A stretch of DNA of 64,000 bases. Origin: Amycolatopsis coloradensis (GTDB lineage Bacteria; Actinomycetota; Actinomycetes; Mycobacteriales; Pseudonocardiaceae). Under the pieces are notes generated by a model. The model searched no databases, was not told the origin of the DNA, and saw only the letters and a list, made by a program, of their open reading frames with translations. Where the stretch lies: assembly GCF_037997115.1 (NCBI RefSeq), contig NZ_CP150484.1, positions 194,005 to 258,004 on the forward strand, written 5' to 3'. The translations under genes and the position numbers were made by a program. Below are positions 43,611 to 52,801 of the stretch, in pieces (positions within the stretch are counted from its first letter, which is position 1; each line of letters begins with the position of its first letter).

Positions 43611-44639
43611 ATGGAACTACCGCCGCCGGTGATCCGGGACTGGGACTACCCGCGCGGCACGGCGAGCATCGTGCTCATGGCCCGCTTCGCCGCCGAGAAC
43701 GGTGTCGCGGGGCTGGAGTCCTACGAGCACGCCCCCGTGGACGGCCAGGTCGACGCGCGACAGGAACTCGCGGTGGTCCGGGCCCTGGTCCGCGGGCTCG
43801 ACGGCGGAGACGACGTCGCGCTACGGCTGAGCAGGCGGTACCGCGTCAGCGCGTTCGGCATCTTCGGCTTCGCGTGCATCAGCAGCCCGACGCTGGGGGA
43901 CGCGATGCGCTTCGCCCTGCGCTACCTCGACCTGAGTTTCACCTTCTGCATCCCGCACGTGACCGTCGAGGCCGGACGGCTCGCGCTGGCCATGGACGAC
44001 AGCCGCGTGCCGGGCGACGTCGCCCGGTTCCTGGTGCTGCGCGACCTCGGCGCCATCCACACCGTCATGCGCGACATCCTGCCGGACATCTCCCTGCGCT
44101 CCTTGGTCTTCCGGCACGAGCGTCCCTCCACAGTGTACGAATACGTGCGGACGTTCGGCCTGGTGCCGTCGTTCTCCGCCCCGGCACATCTCGCCACCCT
44201 GGATCCGCTCTTCCTCGACAAGCCGTTGCCACAGGCCAACGACCAGACGGTCGCGGTCTGCGCCGCGCAATGCGATCTGCTGGTCTCCCGGAGACGGGAA
44301 CGCTCCGGGATCGCGCAGCAGGTCCGGGAACGGCTGGTGCGACTCGGAGGCGTCGACGCGGGGATGGACGAGGTCGCGCGGCAGCTCGCGCTCAGCCCGC
44401 GCACGCTGCGACGACGGCTGTTCGAGGCCGGGACCGGCTACCGCACGCTGCTCGACGAGGTCCGTCAGGCCTTGGCGGAGGAAATGCTCGACACCGGCGC
44501 GCTCAGCGTGGAGGACGTCGCGCTGCGGCTGGGCTACGCCGAAGCGTCGAGTTTCATCTACGCCTTCAAACGCTGGAAGGGGATGACGCCGGCGGCTTAT
44601 GCCCGGCGGAACGCGTTGCGAGCACGGCCGGGTAGGTGA
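43611..44639 (+). CDS. AraC-family regulator with Arabinose_bd-type N-terminus
   Basis: 342 residues. The N-terminal ~200 residues match the PF12625-type ligand domain (LSRRYRVSAFGIFGFACISS, LGDAMRFALRYLDLSFTFCI), usual in OruR/ArgR-like regulators of lipid or amine catabolism. The C-terminal double HTH contains MDEVARQLALSPRTLRRRLF and VEDVALRLGYAEASSFIYAF. Possible targets are the adjacent oxidoreductase genes. Its last 74 bp overlap the convergent TetR gene. Confidence 0.9.
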   Translation: MELPPPVIRDWDYPRGTASIVLMARFAAENGVAGLESYEHAPVDGQVDARQELAVVRALVRGLDGGDDVALRLSRRYRVSAFGIFGFACISSPTLGDAMRFALRYLDLSFTFCIPHVTVEAGRLALAMDDSRVPGDVARFLVLRDLGAIHTVMRDILPDISLRSLVFRHERPSTVYEYVRTFGLVPSFSAPAHLATLDPLFLDKPLPQANDQTVAVCAAQCDLLVSRRRERSGIAQQVRERLVRLGGVDAGMDEVARQLALSPRTLRRRLFEAGTGYRTLLDEVRQALAEEMLDTGALSVEDVALRLGYAEASSFIYAFKRWKGMTPAAYARRNALRARPGR

Positions 44640-45231
44640 CCCGAAGCAGGTGCAGGATCGAGTCGGTGAGGAAGACCCGCAGCTCGTCGCGGCCGAGCGT
44701 GCCACGGATCAGCCATTCGCGTGACGCCGCGCGCAGCATCCCGCCGTACGAACGGATCATCGCGCGGAGTTCTTCGCGACCTTCGGTGACGTCGCTCATC
44801 AACGCGGCCGCGAGCACACGATCGGCGGCGATCTCGTCGGCCTCCAGCATGATCCGCTCGATCTCCGGGTCGCGGCCCACCGCCTCCGGGCCGATCGCCG
44901 TCAGCCACGCCTGCTCGTTGCGCTCGACGACCTCGATCCAGTGCTGGACGCTGATCGCGAGCCGGTCTTCGGCGGTCGTGTCGGGCAGGTTCTCGATCAC
45001 CGGCGCCGGGACGATCATCATCTGCCGGACGACTTCCAGGTACAGCTCCCGTTTGCCGCCGAAATAGTGGTTGATCAGCGGCCGGGCCACCCCGGCGGCC
45101 TTCGCGATGTCCGAGGTCGAAACCGAGGCGTACGTGCCCGCGCCGAACAGCCGCCGGGCCGCGGTCAGGATCTCGGCGCGCCGGGCGGCCGGCTCGAGGC
45201 GGCGCCGCCGGATCTCCGGATCGGTGCTCAT
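44566..45231 (-). CDS. TetR-family regulator
   Basis: 221 residues with an N-terminal HTH (AEILTAARRLFGAGTYASVS, IAKAAGVARPLINHYFGGKR) and a helical ligand domain. The C-terminus (after about residue 205) is Ala/Pro/Ser-rich and overlaps the AraC gene by 74 bp on the opposite strand; an earlier functional C-terminus cannot be excluded. Targets unknown. ATG 45231 is the natural start. Confidence 0.88.
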   Translation of the reverse strand: MSTDPEIRRRRLEPAARRAEILTAARRLFGAGTYASVSTSDIAKAAGVARPLINHYFGGKRELYLEVVRQMMIVPAPVIENLPDTTAEDRLAISVQHWIEVVERNEQAWLTAIGPEAVGRDPEIERIMLEADEIAADRVLAAALMSDVTEGREELRAMIRSYGGMLRAASREWLIRGTLGRDELRVFLTDSILHLLRVTYPAVLATRSAGHKPPASSPSSV

Positions 45232-45357
45232 GGGCCGAGCGTAACCCGTTTCACGTGACCGCCTGCCGTTACTCATTCGGAACAACCCGCCGGTAACCCC
45301 CGGGGCCTTCAAGGCGACGTTCGGGGCGGGGGGACCGGGCGTCATGAGTAGGGACGA

Positions 45358-45636
45358 ATGGCCAGTGCCGAACGCGAGCCGGTTCGCCGTACCGGACGGT
45401 GGGTCAGTGTGCGGCTGCAGCATCGTGACGTCCGGATCCAAGGTGACATCGGGGAGGAATCCGTCTCCTACGCGGGGATCGTGATCACCAGTTTCGAGAA
45501 CGGTGCCGAGGTCGGCGAACGCTGGATCCCGCTCGGGGTCGATCCGTCGGAGGCCGACGACGAACAGCTCATCCAGCAGTTGCGCGACGCGCTGATCTGG
45601 CAGGCACGCCGGCCGCCCAAGGCCGCGGGGGAGTAG
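45358..45636 (+). CDS. Hypothetical 92-residue protein
   Basis: Not recognised. It has strong third-position GC bias, a beta-rich body (GRWVSVRLQHRDVRIQGDIG, YAGIVITSFENGAEVGERWI) and a helical, charged end (EADDEQLIQQLRDALIWQAR). No signal peptide or membrane helix. ATG 45358 follows AGGGACGA. It stands alone between the TetR gene and the paa cluster and ends at a long hairpin shared with paaR. Confidence 0.65.
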   Translation: MASAEREPVRRTGRWVSVRLQHRDVRIQGDIGEESVSYAGIVITSFENGAEVGERWIPLGVDPSEADDEQLIQQLRDALIWQARRPPKAAGE

Positions 45637-45660
45637 CGGAATTGGGAAGGTTCCAGAGCT

Positions 45661-45739
45661 GCTGAAGGGCGCTTTCACCGCATGCGACGCGGTGAAGGAC
45701 GCTTTCACTGCATCACATGCGGTGAAAGTCCCCTTCAGC
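45661..45739. terminator. Long hairpin between the small ORF and paaR
   Basis: Arms 45661-45684 and 45716-45739 are complementary at 22 of 24 positions. The loop holds another copy of GGTGAAGGACGCTTTCAC (45691-45708), as in the hairpin at 19580-19664. Confidence 0.8.
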
Positions 45740-45740
45740 C

Positions 45741-46334
45741 TCATTGGGTCCGGAGGCCGTCGAAGGCGATCTTGCACACCGCGTCCGCCAGTTCGGTCCC
45801 GGCCGAACCCCGTCGCGGCCGGTACCACTCGATCAGCGAGTTCACCATGCCGTACAGCAGCCGCGCGGTGACCGCGGGATCGATGTCGGGCCGCACGTCG
45901 CCCTCGGTCTCGGCCTGTTTCACCAGTTCCGTGACGAGCCGGTCGAATTCCCGCCGCCGCGCCAGCGCCGCCCGTTCGATCTTGGTGTTGCCGCGCACCC
46001 GCAGCAGCAGCGTCACGAACGGCAGCTGCTCGACCAGCACGAGGACACTGCCCCGCACGAGGTGCTCCAGCTTCTCGATCGCCTTGCCCTCGAAGGATTC
46101 CGTCTCGGCGGCGACGGCGAACAGGCCGTTCAGCGCGCGGTCGACGGCGAGCCGCAGCAGCTCCTCCTTGCTCGGCACGTGGTGGTAGATAGCGGATTTC
46201 GTGATGCCGAGCTTGCGGGAGAGGTCCTCCATGCTGGTGCCGTCGTAGCCGCGTTCGTTGAACAGTTTGACCGCGACCTGGAGCAGCGACTCGAGGTCGT
46301 AGCCGGGACGTCCCCGGCGGGCGGGGGTGCTCAA
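45741..46334 (-). CDS. paaR: TetR-family regulator of phenylacetate catabolism (PaaR)
   Basis: 197 residues with HTH LLQVAVKLFNERGYDGTSME and LSRKLGITKSAIYHHVPSKE. It starts with TTG 46334, which overlaps the paaK stop (TTGA); no other start fits the domain. It is the last gene of paaI-paaK-paaR. TetR-type PaaR proteins in actinobacteria and Thermus respond to phenylacetyl-CoA. The two related sites between paaI and paaZ (48041-48068, 48162-48184) are its likely operators. Confidence 0.87.
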   Translation of the reverse strand: MSTPARRGRPGYDLESLLQVAVKLFNERGYDGTSMEDLSRKLGITKSAIYHHVPSKEELLRLAVDRALNGLFAVAAETESFEGKAIEKLEHLVRGSVLVLVEQLPFVTLLLRVRGNTKIERAALARRREFDRLVTELVKQAETEGDVRPDIDPAVTARLLYGMVNSLIEWYRPRRGSAGTELADAVCKIAFDGLRTQ

Positions 46335-47614
46335 CCGCGGTCCCGTTCGTCGAGGACGCGGCGCATCTTGCCCAGCGACCGTTCCAGCGTGTCCGGGTCG
46401 ACGACCTCGACGCCGACGCTCACGCCGACCCCGTCCTTGACGCCGGCGATCAGCCGGGCGGCGGCGTCGGCGCGCTGCTCGGCCGTCGCGTCCGGGCGCG
46501 CTTCGACGCGCACCGTCAGGTGGTCCATCCGGCCCTTCGTCGATCGGACCAGCTGGAAATGCGGCGCGAGCGCGGGGGTCACCAGCACGACTTCCTCGAT
46601 CTGCGTGGGGAAGACGTTGACGCCACGCAGGATGATCATGTCATCGCTACGTCCGGTCACCTTCTCCATCCGCCGGTACGCCGGCCGCGCGGTGCCCGGC
46701 AGCAGCCGGGTCAGGTCGCGCGTGCGGTACCGGATGATCGGCAGCGCCTGCTTGGTGAGCGAGGTGAACAGCAGCTCACCCTCGGCGTCGGTCGGTTTTT
46801 CGGTGAACGGGTCGATCACCTCGGGGAAGAAGTGGTCCTCCCAGATGTGCAGCCCGTCCTTGGTCTCGACGCATTCCTGCGCGACGCCGGGGCCCATCAC
46901 CTCGGACAGGCCGTAGATGTCGACCGCGTCGATGCCGACGCGTTCTTCGATCTCCGTGCGCATCTGCTCGGTCCATGGCTCGGCCCCGAAGATGCCGACC
47001 TTGAGCGAACTCGTCTGCGGGTCGACGCCCTGCCGTTCGAATTCGTCGAGCAGGGTGAGCATGTACGACGGGGTGACCATGATGATCTCGGGTTTGAAGT
47101 CGGTGATGATCTGCACCTGGCGCGCGGTCATGCCGCCGGACGCCGGGATCACCGTGCAGCCGAGCTTCTCGGCGCCGTAATGCGCGCCGAGCCCGCCGGT
47201 GAACAGGCCGTATCCGTAGGCCACGTGGACCTTGTCGCCCGGACGCCCGCCCGCCGCGCGGATCGAGCGTGCCATCACCGTCGCCCAGGTGTCGATGTCT
47301 TCGGCGGTGTAGCCGACGACGGTCGGTTTCCCGGTGGTCCCGCTGGACGCGTGGATGCGGCTGACCTGCGCTTCCGGCACGGCGAACATGCCGAACGGAT
47401 AGTTGTCGCGCAGATCCTGTTTGGTGGTGAAGGGGAACCTCGCCAGGTCTTCCAGCGCCTTGCAGTCGTCCGGGTGAACGCCCGCCTCGTCGAACTTCCT
47501 GGTGTAGAACGGCACGTTGTCGTAGGCGTGCCGCAGCGTCCACCGGAGACGCTTCAGTTGCAGCGCCTGGAGTTCGCCGATGGTCAGGTTCTCGGCGTCG
47601 TCGCTGAAAGTCAT
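46331..47614 (-). CDS. paaK: Phenylacetate-CoA ligase
   Basis: 427 residues, AMP-forming. The P-loop-like motif is SSGTTGKPTVVGYT, followed by YGYGLFTGGLGAHYGAEKLG, IYGLSEVMGPGVAQEC and RSDDMIILRGVNVFPTQIEE, all signature blocks of PaaK. It activates phenylacetate with ATP and CoA, the entry step of the pathway. ATGA overlap with paaI upstream and TTGA overlap with paaR downstream. Confidence 0.96.
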   Translation of the reverse strand: MTFSDDAENLTIGELQALQLKRLRWTLRHAYDNVPFYTRKFDEAGVHPDDCKALEDLARFPFTTKQDLRDNYPFGMFAVPEAQVSRIHASSGTTGKPTVVGYTAEDIDTWATVMARSIRAAGGRPGDKVHVAYGYGLFTGGLGAHYGAEKLGCTVIPASGGMTARQVQIITDFKPEIIMVTPSYMLTLLDEFERQGVDPQTSSLKVGIFGAEPWTEQMRTEIEERVGIDAVDIYGLSEVMGPGVAQECVETKDGLHIWEDHFFPEVIDPFTEKPTDAEGELLFTSLTKQALPIIRYRTRDLTRLLPGTARPAYRRMEKVTGRSDDMIILRGVNVFPTQIEEVVLVTPALAPHFQLVRSTKGRMDHLTVRVEARPDATAEQRADAAARLIAGVKDGVGVSVGVEVVDPDTLERSLGKMRRVLDERDRG

Positions 47615-48027
47615 CGTTGGGGTGCCTTCTCGATGGTGCGGCTGCGGCCGCGGAATTCGGCGACGACCTCCGGCCCGTCGGGGGTCTCCCGGTGCACGGT
47701 GACGTCGTAGATGCCGTTGCGGCCGTAGCGGGTCCGCTCCGTGGCGGTGGCGATGAGGTGGTCGCCGAGTTTGCCGGCGGCGACGAAGGAGATCTCCGCG
47801 CCGGAAGCGACGGTCACCGGGCCGTGGCTGTTGCAGGCGCAGGCGAACGTCGTGTCGGCCAGCAGGAAGACGTAGCCGCCGTGGGCGATGTCGTGGCCGT
47901 TGACCATCGCTTCGGTGATCCGCATGGTGGCGACGGCGCGCCCTTCGGCGGCCTCGACCAGCTCGATGCCCAGCGCGTTCGACGCCTGGTCGTCGGCGAA
48001 CATCGTGTGCGCGGCGTTGCCAGTCAT
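47611..48027 (-). CDS. paaI: Hydroxyphenylacetyl-CoA thioesterase
   Basis: A 138-residue hotdog-fold thioesterase. NGHDIAHGGYVFLLADTTFA carries the HGG block and catalytic Asp region of PaaI. It hydrolyses dead-end hydroxylated or epoxide-derived CoA esters to free CoA. ATG 48027 is preceded by AGGTGG. It is the first gene of the minus-strand paaIKR operon, divergent from paaZ. Confidence 0.92.
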   Translation of the reverse strand: MTGNAAHTMFADDQASNALGIELVEAAEGRAVATMRITEAMVNGHDIAHGGYVFLLADTTFACACNSHGPVTVASGAEISFVAAGKLGDHLIATATERTRYGRNGIYDVTVHRETPDGPEVVAEFRGRSRTIEKAPQR

Positions 48028-48040
48028 GCGAGACCACCTG

Positions 48041-48068
48041 GTTACTGACCGAATGGACGGTTGTTCAA
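48041..48068. promoter_or_regulatory. Candidate PaaR operator, paaI side
   Basis: TTACTGACCGAATGGACGGT (48042-48061) continuing to TTGTTCAA, 14 bp upstream of paaI. It shares GAAYGGACGGT with the site at 48162-48184 (48051-48061 here). Confidence 0.55.
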
Positions 48069-48161
48069 GGGCGCCGCAAGTAAAAACGCGCTTTCGTGCG
48101 GATGTCAAGGGTCCGTCACCGTCCGGGGGTTTGCAAGCGCCGGGGCAGAAGCTAGAGTGAA

Positions 48162-48184
48162 TTACTGAACGGACGGTCTGTTAA
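48162..48184. promoter_or_regulatory. Candidate PaaR operator, paaZ side
   Basis: TTACTGAACGGACGGTCTG (48162-48180) then TTAA, a partly palindromic 23-bp site 23 bp before the paaZ start. The core GAACGGACGGT is at 48167-48177. Confidence 0.6.
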
Positions 48185-48207
48185 TCCCATCATCGAAGGG
48201 TCGCCCC

Positions 48208-50238
48208 ATGGCTTTGCTGCGCAGCTACGTCTCCGGCGGATGGCACACGGCGGACAACGACGGCGTACCGCTGCACGACGCCTCGACCGGCGAAGAGGTC
48301 GCCCGGGTTTCGTCCGAGGGCATCGACTTCGCCGCCGCACTGGAGTACGGACGCCGCGTCGGCGGCCCCGCGCTGCGCGAGCTGACCTTCCACCAGCGTG
48401 CCGCGCTGCTGAAGACACTGGCCTCTCACCTGCGTGAACACCGCGAGGAGCTGTACGCGCTCTCGGCGCGCACCGGCGCCACCAAGACCGACTCGATGGT
48501 CGACATCGACGGCGGCATCGGCGTGCTGTTCGCCTACTCCAGCAAGGGCAAGCGCGAACTCCCGAACGACACCGTCTACGTCGACGGCAACGTCGAGCCG
48601 CTGAGCAAGGGCGGCACCTTCGTCGCCCAGCACATCGCCGTCCCGCTGCGCGGGGTCGCCGTCCAGATCAACGCGTTCAACTTCCCCGTCTGGGGCCCGC
48701 TGGAGAAGTTCGCGCCCGCGTTCCTCGCCGGGGTGCCGAGCCTGATCAAGCCCGCCAGCCAGACCGCGTACCTCACCGCGCGGCTGGTCGAGATCATCGT
48801 CGAGTCCGGCATCCTGCCCGAGGGCACGCTGCAGTTCGTCGCGGGCAGCGTCGGCGACCTGCTCGACCACGTCACCGCGCAGGACCTCGTCTCGTTCACC
48901 GGCTCCGCGTCGACGGCGCAGAAGCTGCGCGCGCATCCGGCGATCGTGCGCAACTCCGTCCGCTTCAACGCCGAGGCCGACTCGCTGAACCTGTCGATCC
49001 TCGGCCCGGACGCCAAACCCGGCACCACCGAGTTCGATCTCTTCGTCAAGCAGCTGACCACCGAGATGACGGTCAAGGCGGGCCAGAAGTGCACCGCCAT
49101 CCGCCGCGCGTTCGTTCCCGCGGACCTGGTGGACGACGTCGCCGAGGCCGCGAGCGCGCGGCTGGCGAAGGTCACCATCGGCAACCCCGCCGCCGAAGGT
49201 GTGCGGATGGGTGCCCTGGCCAGTCTGGAGCAGCGCGAGGAGGTCCGGCGGTCGCTCAAGGCGCTGCTGGACGTCGGCACGGTCGTCTTCGGCGACCCGG
49301 AGCAGGTCGAGGTCGTCGGCGCGGACGCCGAACGCGGCGCGTTCATCTCGCCGGTGCTGCTGAAGGCCGACCCGGAGCGCTCCGAGCCGCACGAGGTCGA
49401 GGCGTTCGGCCCGGTGTCGACGCTGCTGCCCTACACGTCCACCGAACAGGTCATCGAGCTCGCCGCACGCGGTGGCGGCAGCCTCGTGGGTTCCGTCGTC
49501 TCCGCGGACCAGGAGTTCGTGCGCGAGGTCGTCCTCGGTGTCGCGCCGTACCACGGCCGTCTGCTGGTGCTCGACGCCGAAGACGCCAAGGAGTCCACCG
49601 GCCACGGTTCGCCGATGCCGCAGCTGGTGCATGGCGGCCCCGGCCGCGCCGGCGGCGGCGAGGAGATGGGCGGCGTCCGTGGCGTGCTGCACCACATGCA
49701 GCGCACGGCGGTCCAGGGTTCGCCCGCCGCCCTGAGCACGGTCACCGGCCGCTGGGTGACGGGCGCACCGAGGGCAGAGGGCGACGTCCACCCCTTCCGG
49801 AAGTCGTTGGCGGAGCTGAAGATCGGTGACTCCGTCGTCGCCGGCCCGCGCACCGTCACCCAGGAAGACGTCGACCACTTCGCCGAGTTCACCGGCGACA
49901 CCTTCTATGCCCACACCGATCCCGAGGCCGCCGCGGCGAACCCGCTGTTCGGCGGGATCGTGGCGCACGGGTACCTCGTGGTCTCGTTCGCGGCGGGCCT
50001 GTTCGTCTCGCCGGAGCCCGGCCCGGTGCTGGCCAACTACGGCCTGGAGAACCTGCGGTTCCTCACCCCGGTCAAGGTCGGCGACTCCTTGACCGTGACC
50101 CTGACCGCGAAGCAGATCACCCCGCGCATCGACCAGGAGTACGGCGAAGTCCGCTGGGACGCCGACGTGACCAACGCCGACGGCGACTCGGTCGCCAAGT
50201 ACGACGTGCTCACCCTGGTGGCGAAGGAGCAGTCATGA
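48208..50238 (+). CDS. paaZ: Oxepin-CoA hydrolase / 3-oxo-5,6-dehydrosuberyl-CoA semialdehyde dehydrogenase
   Basis: 676 residues. The N-terminal ~520 residues are an aldehyde dehydrogenase with the catalytic cysteine in GQKCTAIRR (Cys295); the C-terminal ~140 are a MaoC hotdog domain with [10 protein letters not shown] (Asp564, His569). This is the bifunctional ring-opening enzyme: the hydratase domain opens oxepin-CoA, and the dehydrogenase oxidises the reactive aldehyde. First gene of paaZABCDE, overlapping paaA by ATGA. Confidence 0.96.
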   Translation: MALLRSYVSGGWHTADNDGVPLHDASTGEEVARVSSEGIDFAAALEYGRRVGGPALRELTFHQRAALLKTLASHLREHREELYALSARTGATKTDSMVDIDGGIGVLFAYSSKGKRELPNDTVYVDGNVEPLSKGGTFVAQHIAVPLRGVAVQINAFNFPVWGPLEKFAPAFLAGVPSLIKPASQTAYLTARLVEIIVESGILPEGTLQFVAGSVGDLLDHVTAQDLVSFTGSASTAQKLRAHPAIVRNSVRFNAEADSLNLSILGPDAKPGTTEFDLFVKQLTTEMTVKAGQKCTAIRRAFVPADLVDDVAEAASARLAKVTIGNPAAEGVRMGALASLEQREEVRRSLKALLDVGTVVFGDPEQVEVVGADAERGAFISPVLLKADPERSEPHEVEAFGPVSTLLPYTSTEQVIELAARGGGSLVGSVVSADQEFVREVVLGVAPYHGRLLVLDAEDAKESTGHGSPMPQLVHGGPGRAGGGEEMGGVRGVLHHMQRTAVQGSPAALSTVTGRWVTGAPRAEGDVHPFRKSLAELKIGDSVVAGPRTVTQEDVDHFAEFTGDTFYAHTDPEAAAANPLFGGIVAHGYLVVSFAAGLFVSPEPGPVLANYGLENLRFLTPVKVGDSLTVTLTAKQITPRIDQEYGEVRWDADVTNADGDSVAKYDVLTLVAKEQS

Positions 50239-51179
50239 CCGCGACCCTCCCTGAGGAAGACCTCGAACGGCATTTCGAGGCGACGATCGAGCGGGACCAG
50301 CGCATCGAGCCGCGCGACTGGGTGCCCGAGGGCTACCGCAAGACGATGATCCGGCAGATCGCGCAGCACGCGCATTCGGAGATCATCGGCATGCAGCCGG
50401 AGGGCAATTGGATCACCCGTGCGCCTTCGTTGCGGCGCAAGGCGATCCTGCTCGCGAAGGTGCAGGACGAGGCCGGGCACGGGTTGTATCTGTACTCGGC
50501 GGCGGCCACGCTCGGTGCCGACCGCGCGGATCTGACCGACAAGCTGATCAACGGCAAGCAGAAGTATTCGTCGATCTTCAACTACCCGACGCTGACCTTC
50601 GCCGACGTCGGCGTGATCGGCTGGCTGGTCGACGGCGCGGCGATCTGCAACCAGGTTCCCCTGTGCCGCAGTTCGTACGGGCCGTACGCGCGCGCCATGA
50701 TCCGCATCTGCAAGGAGGAGTCCTTCCATCAGCGGCAGGGTTTCGAGCTGCTGATGACGATGATGCGCGGCACGGAGAAGCAGCGGGAGATGGTGCAGGA
50801 AGCGGTGAACCGCTGGTGGTGGCCGTCGCTGATGATGTTCGGCCCGCCGGACGCCGATTCGCCGAACACCGCGCAGTCGATGGCGTGGAAGGTCAAACGG
50901 CACACCAACGACGAGCTGCGCCAGCGTTTTGTCGACATGTCCATTCCGCAGGCCGAGGCGCTGGGGGTCACCTTCCCGGACCCGGACCTGAAGTGGAACC
51001 CCGAACGCGGGCACTACGACTTCGGCGCCGTCGACTGGGACGAGTTCAAGAACGTGTTGAAGGGCAACGGCCCCTGCAACGCCCAGCGCATCGCGCACCG
51101 GCGGCGGGCCCAGGAAGACGGCGCGTGGGTGCGGGAAGCCGCGGCTGCCCACGCCGCCAAGAAAGGGGCTTCGGTATGA
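50235..51179 (+). CDS. paaA: Phenylacetyl-CoA epoxidase catalytic subunit PaaA
   Basis: A 314-residue bacterial multicomponent diiron monooxygenase. Iron-ligand segments are [35 protein letters not shown] and [20 protein letters not shown] (ExxH motifs). With PaaC it forms the core that makes the 1,2-epoxide of phenylacetyl-CoA. ATGA overlaps on both sides (paaZ, paaB) indicate coupled translation. Confidence 0.97.
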   Translation: MTATLPEEDLERHFEATIERDQRIEPRDWVPEGYRKTMIRQIAQHAHSEIIGMQPEGNWITRAPSLRRKAILLAKVQDEAGHGLYLYSAAATLGADRADLTDKLINGKQKYSSIFNYPTLTFADVGVIGWLVDGAAICNQVPLCRSSYGPYARAMIRICKEESFHQRQGFELLMTMMRGTEKQREMVQEAVNRWWWPSLMMFGPPDADSPNTAQSMAWKVKRHTNDELRQRFVDMSIPQAEALGVTFPDPDLKWNPERGHYDFGAVDWDEFKNVLKGNGPCNAQRIAHRRRAQEDGAWVREAAAAHAAKKGASV

Positions 51180-51460
51180 AGCACGACTGGCCGTTGTACG
51201 AGGTGTTCGTCCGCGGCAAGCGCGGCTTGAACCACGTGCACGTGGGTTCGCTGCACGCCGCTGACGACGACATGGCGCTGCACCACGCGCGGGATCTGTA
51301 CACCCGCCGCAACGAGGGCGTGTCGATCTGGGTCGTGCGCGCGTCGGACATCACGGCGTCTTCGCCGGACGAGAAGGATCCGTTCTTCGCGCCCAGCGGC
51401 GACAAGGTGTATCGGCACCCGACGTTCTACGACATCCCCGACAACGTTCCGCACATCTGA
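51176..51460 (+). CDS. paaB: Phenylacetyl-CoA epoxidase subunit PaaB
   Basis: 94 residues, the small non-catalytic subunit. [20 protein letters not shown] and [20 protein letters not shown] are conserved PaaB blocks. It links PaaAC heterodimers into the larger complex. ATG 51176 overlaps the paaA stop; paaC starts 1 bp after its stop. Confidence 0.96.
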   Translation: MKHDWPLYEVFVRGKRGLNHVHVGSLHAADDDMALHHARDLYTRRNEGVSIWVVRASDITASSPDEKDPFFAPSGDKVYRHPTFYDIPDNVPHI

Positions 51461-51461
51461 C

Positions 51462-52319
51462 ATGAGCTTCGACAACGCCTACGAGGCGATCACCGAGGAG
51501 AACGACTCCCGCTGGGCCTTCGGCACCGGGTTCGAGGACCCGCTGTCCGGTGTGGACACCACCGTTCCGTCCGGTGTGGACGGTGCGCGGCTGGCGGCTT
51601 ACTGCCTGATGCTCGGCGACGACGCGCTGATCTTCTCGCACCGGCTGCAGGAGTGGTGCACGAACGCGCCCGAACTCGAGGATGAGGTCGCGATCGCGAA
51701 CATCGCCCTCGACCTGCTCGGACAGGCCCGGCTGCTGCTCGCCCGTGCGGGCAAGGCCGACGGCAGCGACCGCACGGAGGACTCCTACGCCTTCTTCCGG
51801 AGTGAGCAGGAGTACCGCAACGTCCGGCTCGCCGAACTCGACGGCGGGCACTTCGGGCATCTGGTCGCGCGGCTGCTGGTGTTCTCGATCTGGCGGCTCG
51901 CCTTGTTGCAGCGGTTGCAGGCCAGTGTCGATCCGGTCCTGGCGGCCATCGCGGACAAGGGTGTCAAGGAAGTCGCGTACCACCGCGACTACGCCGCCCA
52001 GTGGGCCGTGCGGCTCGGGGACGGCACCGAGCTGTCGCATGAGCTGATGCAGGAGGGCCTGGACGCGGTCTGGCCGTACGTCGACGAGTTGTTCGTGGCG
52101 CACGAGGCCGAGTTCGTCGAGTCGCCGTCGCTGCGGCCGGAGTTCGACGCGATCCTGGACCAGGTGCTGGCCGTCGCGACGTTGAAGCGTCCCGAGACCG
52201 GTGCCATCGCCGGGGTTTCCGGCCGGATGGGCCGCGACGGCGTGCACACCGAGCGGATGGGCTACCTGCTGGCGACCCTGCAGAGTGTCGCCAGGGAACA
52301 TCCGGACGCGACATGGTGA
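51462..52319 (+). CDS. paaC: Phenylacetyl-CoA epoxidase structural subunit PaaC
   Basis: 285 residues, the ferritin-like partner of PaaA without a full diiron site. DEVAIANIALDLLGQARLLL and KEVAYHRDYAAQWAVRLGDG with LSHELMQEGLDAVWPYVDEL are typical. It overlaps paaD by 7 nt. Confidence 0.95.
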   Translation: MSFDNAYEAITEENDSRWAFGTGFEDPLSGVDTTVPSGVDGARLAAYCLMLGDDALIFSHRLQEWCTNAPELEDEVAIANIALDLLGQARLLLARAGKADGSDRTEDSYAFFRSEQEYRNVRLAELDGGHFGHLVARLLVFSIWRLALLQRLQASVDPVLAAIADKGVKEVAYHRDYAAQWAVRLGDGTELSHELMQEGLDAVWPYVDELFVAHEAEFVESPSLRPEFDAILDQVLAVATLKRPETGAIAGVSGRMGRDGVHTERMGYLLATLQSVAREHPDATW

Positions 52320-52801
52320 CCGCGTACGCGGTGGCGGCCACGGTCACCGATCCGGAACTGCCGATGCTCACCCTCGCGGACCTCGGCGTCCTGCGTGAAG
52401 TGTCCGAAGAGGACGGACGGGTGGTCGTCGCGATCACCCCGACCTACACCGGCTGCCCGGCGATGGACACCATGCGCGACGACCTCGTGCACGCGCTGAC
52501 CGGCGCGGGGTACGGCGAGGTCGAGGTCCGCACGGTGCTCCAGCCCGCTTGGTCCACGGACTGGATCACCGAGGACGGCAAACGGAAACTGGCCGAAGCG
52601 GGCATCGCTCCGCCGGGGGCCGCGCCGCGGCGCACCGGCCCGATCCCGCTCACGCTGAGCCCGCCGGTGTCGTCCGTGCGCTGCCCGCACTGCGGTTCCG
52701 CGGACACCGAGGAGCAGTCCCGGTTCAGCGCGACGGCGTGCAAGGCCCTGCGCCGCTGCCGGTTCTGCCTCGAACCGTTCGAACACGTCAAGGAGATCTA
52801 G
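52313..52801 (+). CDS. paaD: Phenylacetate catabolism protein PaaD (DUF59 type)
   Basis: 162 residues. The N-terminal MIP18/DUF59 domain (VTDPELPMLTLADLGVLREV, TPTYTGCPAMDTMRDDL) suggests Fe-S assembly help for PaaE. A C-terminal zinc-ribbon-like module has CPHCGS and CRFC pairs. It overlaps paaC by 7 nt and paaE by 1 nt. Confidence 0.94.
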   Translation: MVTAYAVAATVTDPELPMLTLADLGVLREVSEEDGRVVVAITPTYTGCPAMDTMRDDLVHALTGAGYGEVEVRTVLQPAWSTDWITEDGKRKLAEAGIAPPGAAPRRTGPIPLTLSPPVSSVRCPHCGSADTEEQSRFSATACKALRRCRFCLEPFEHVKEI

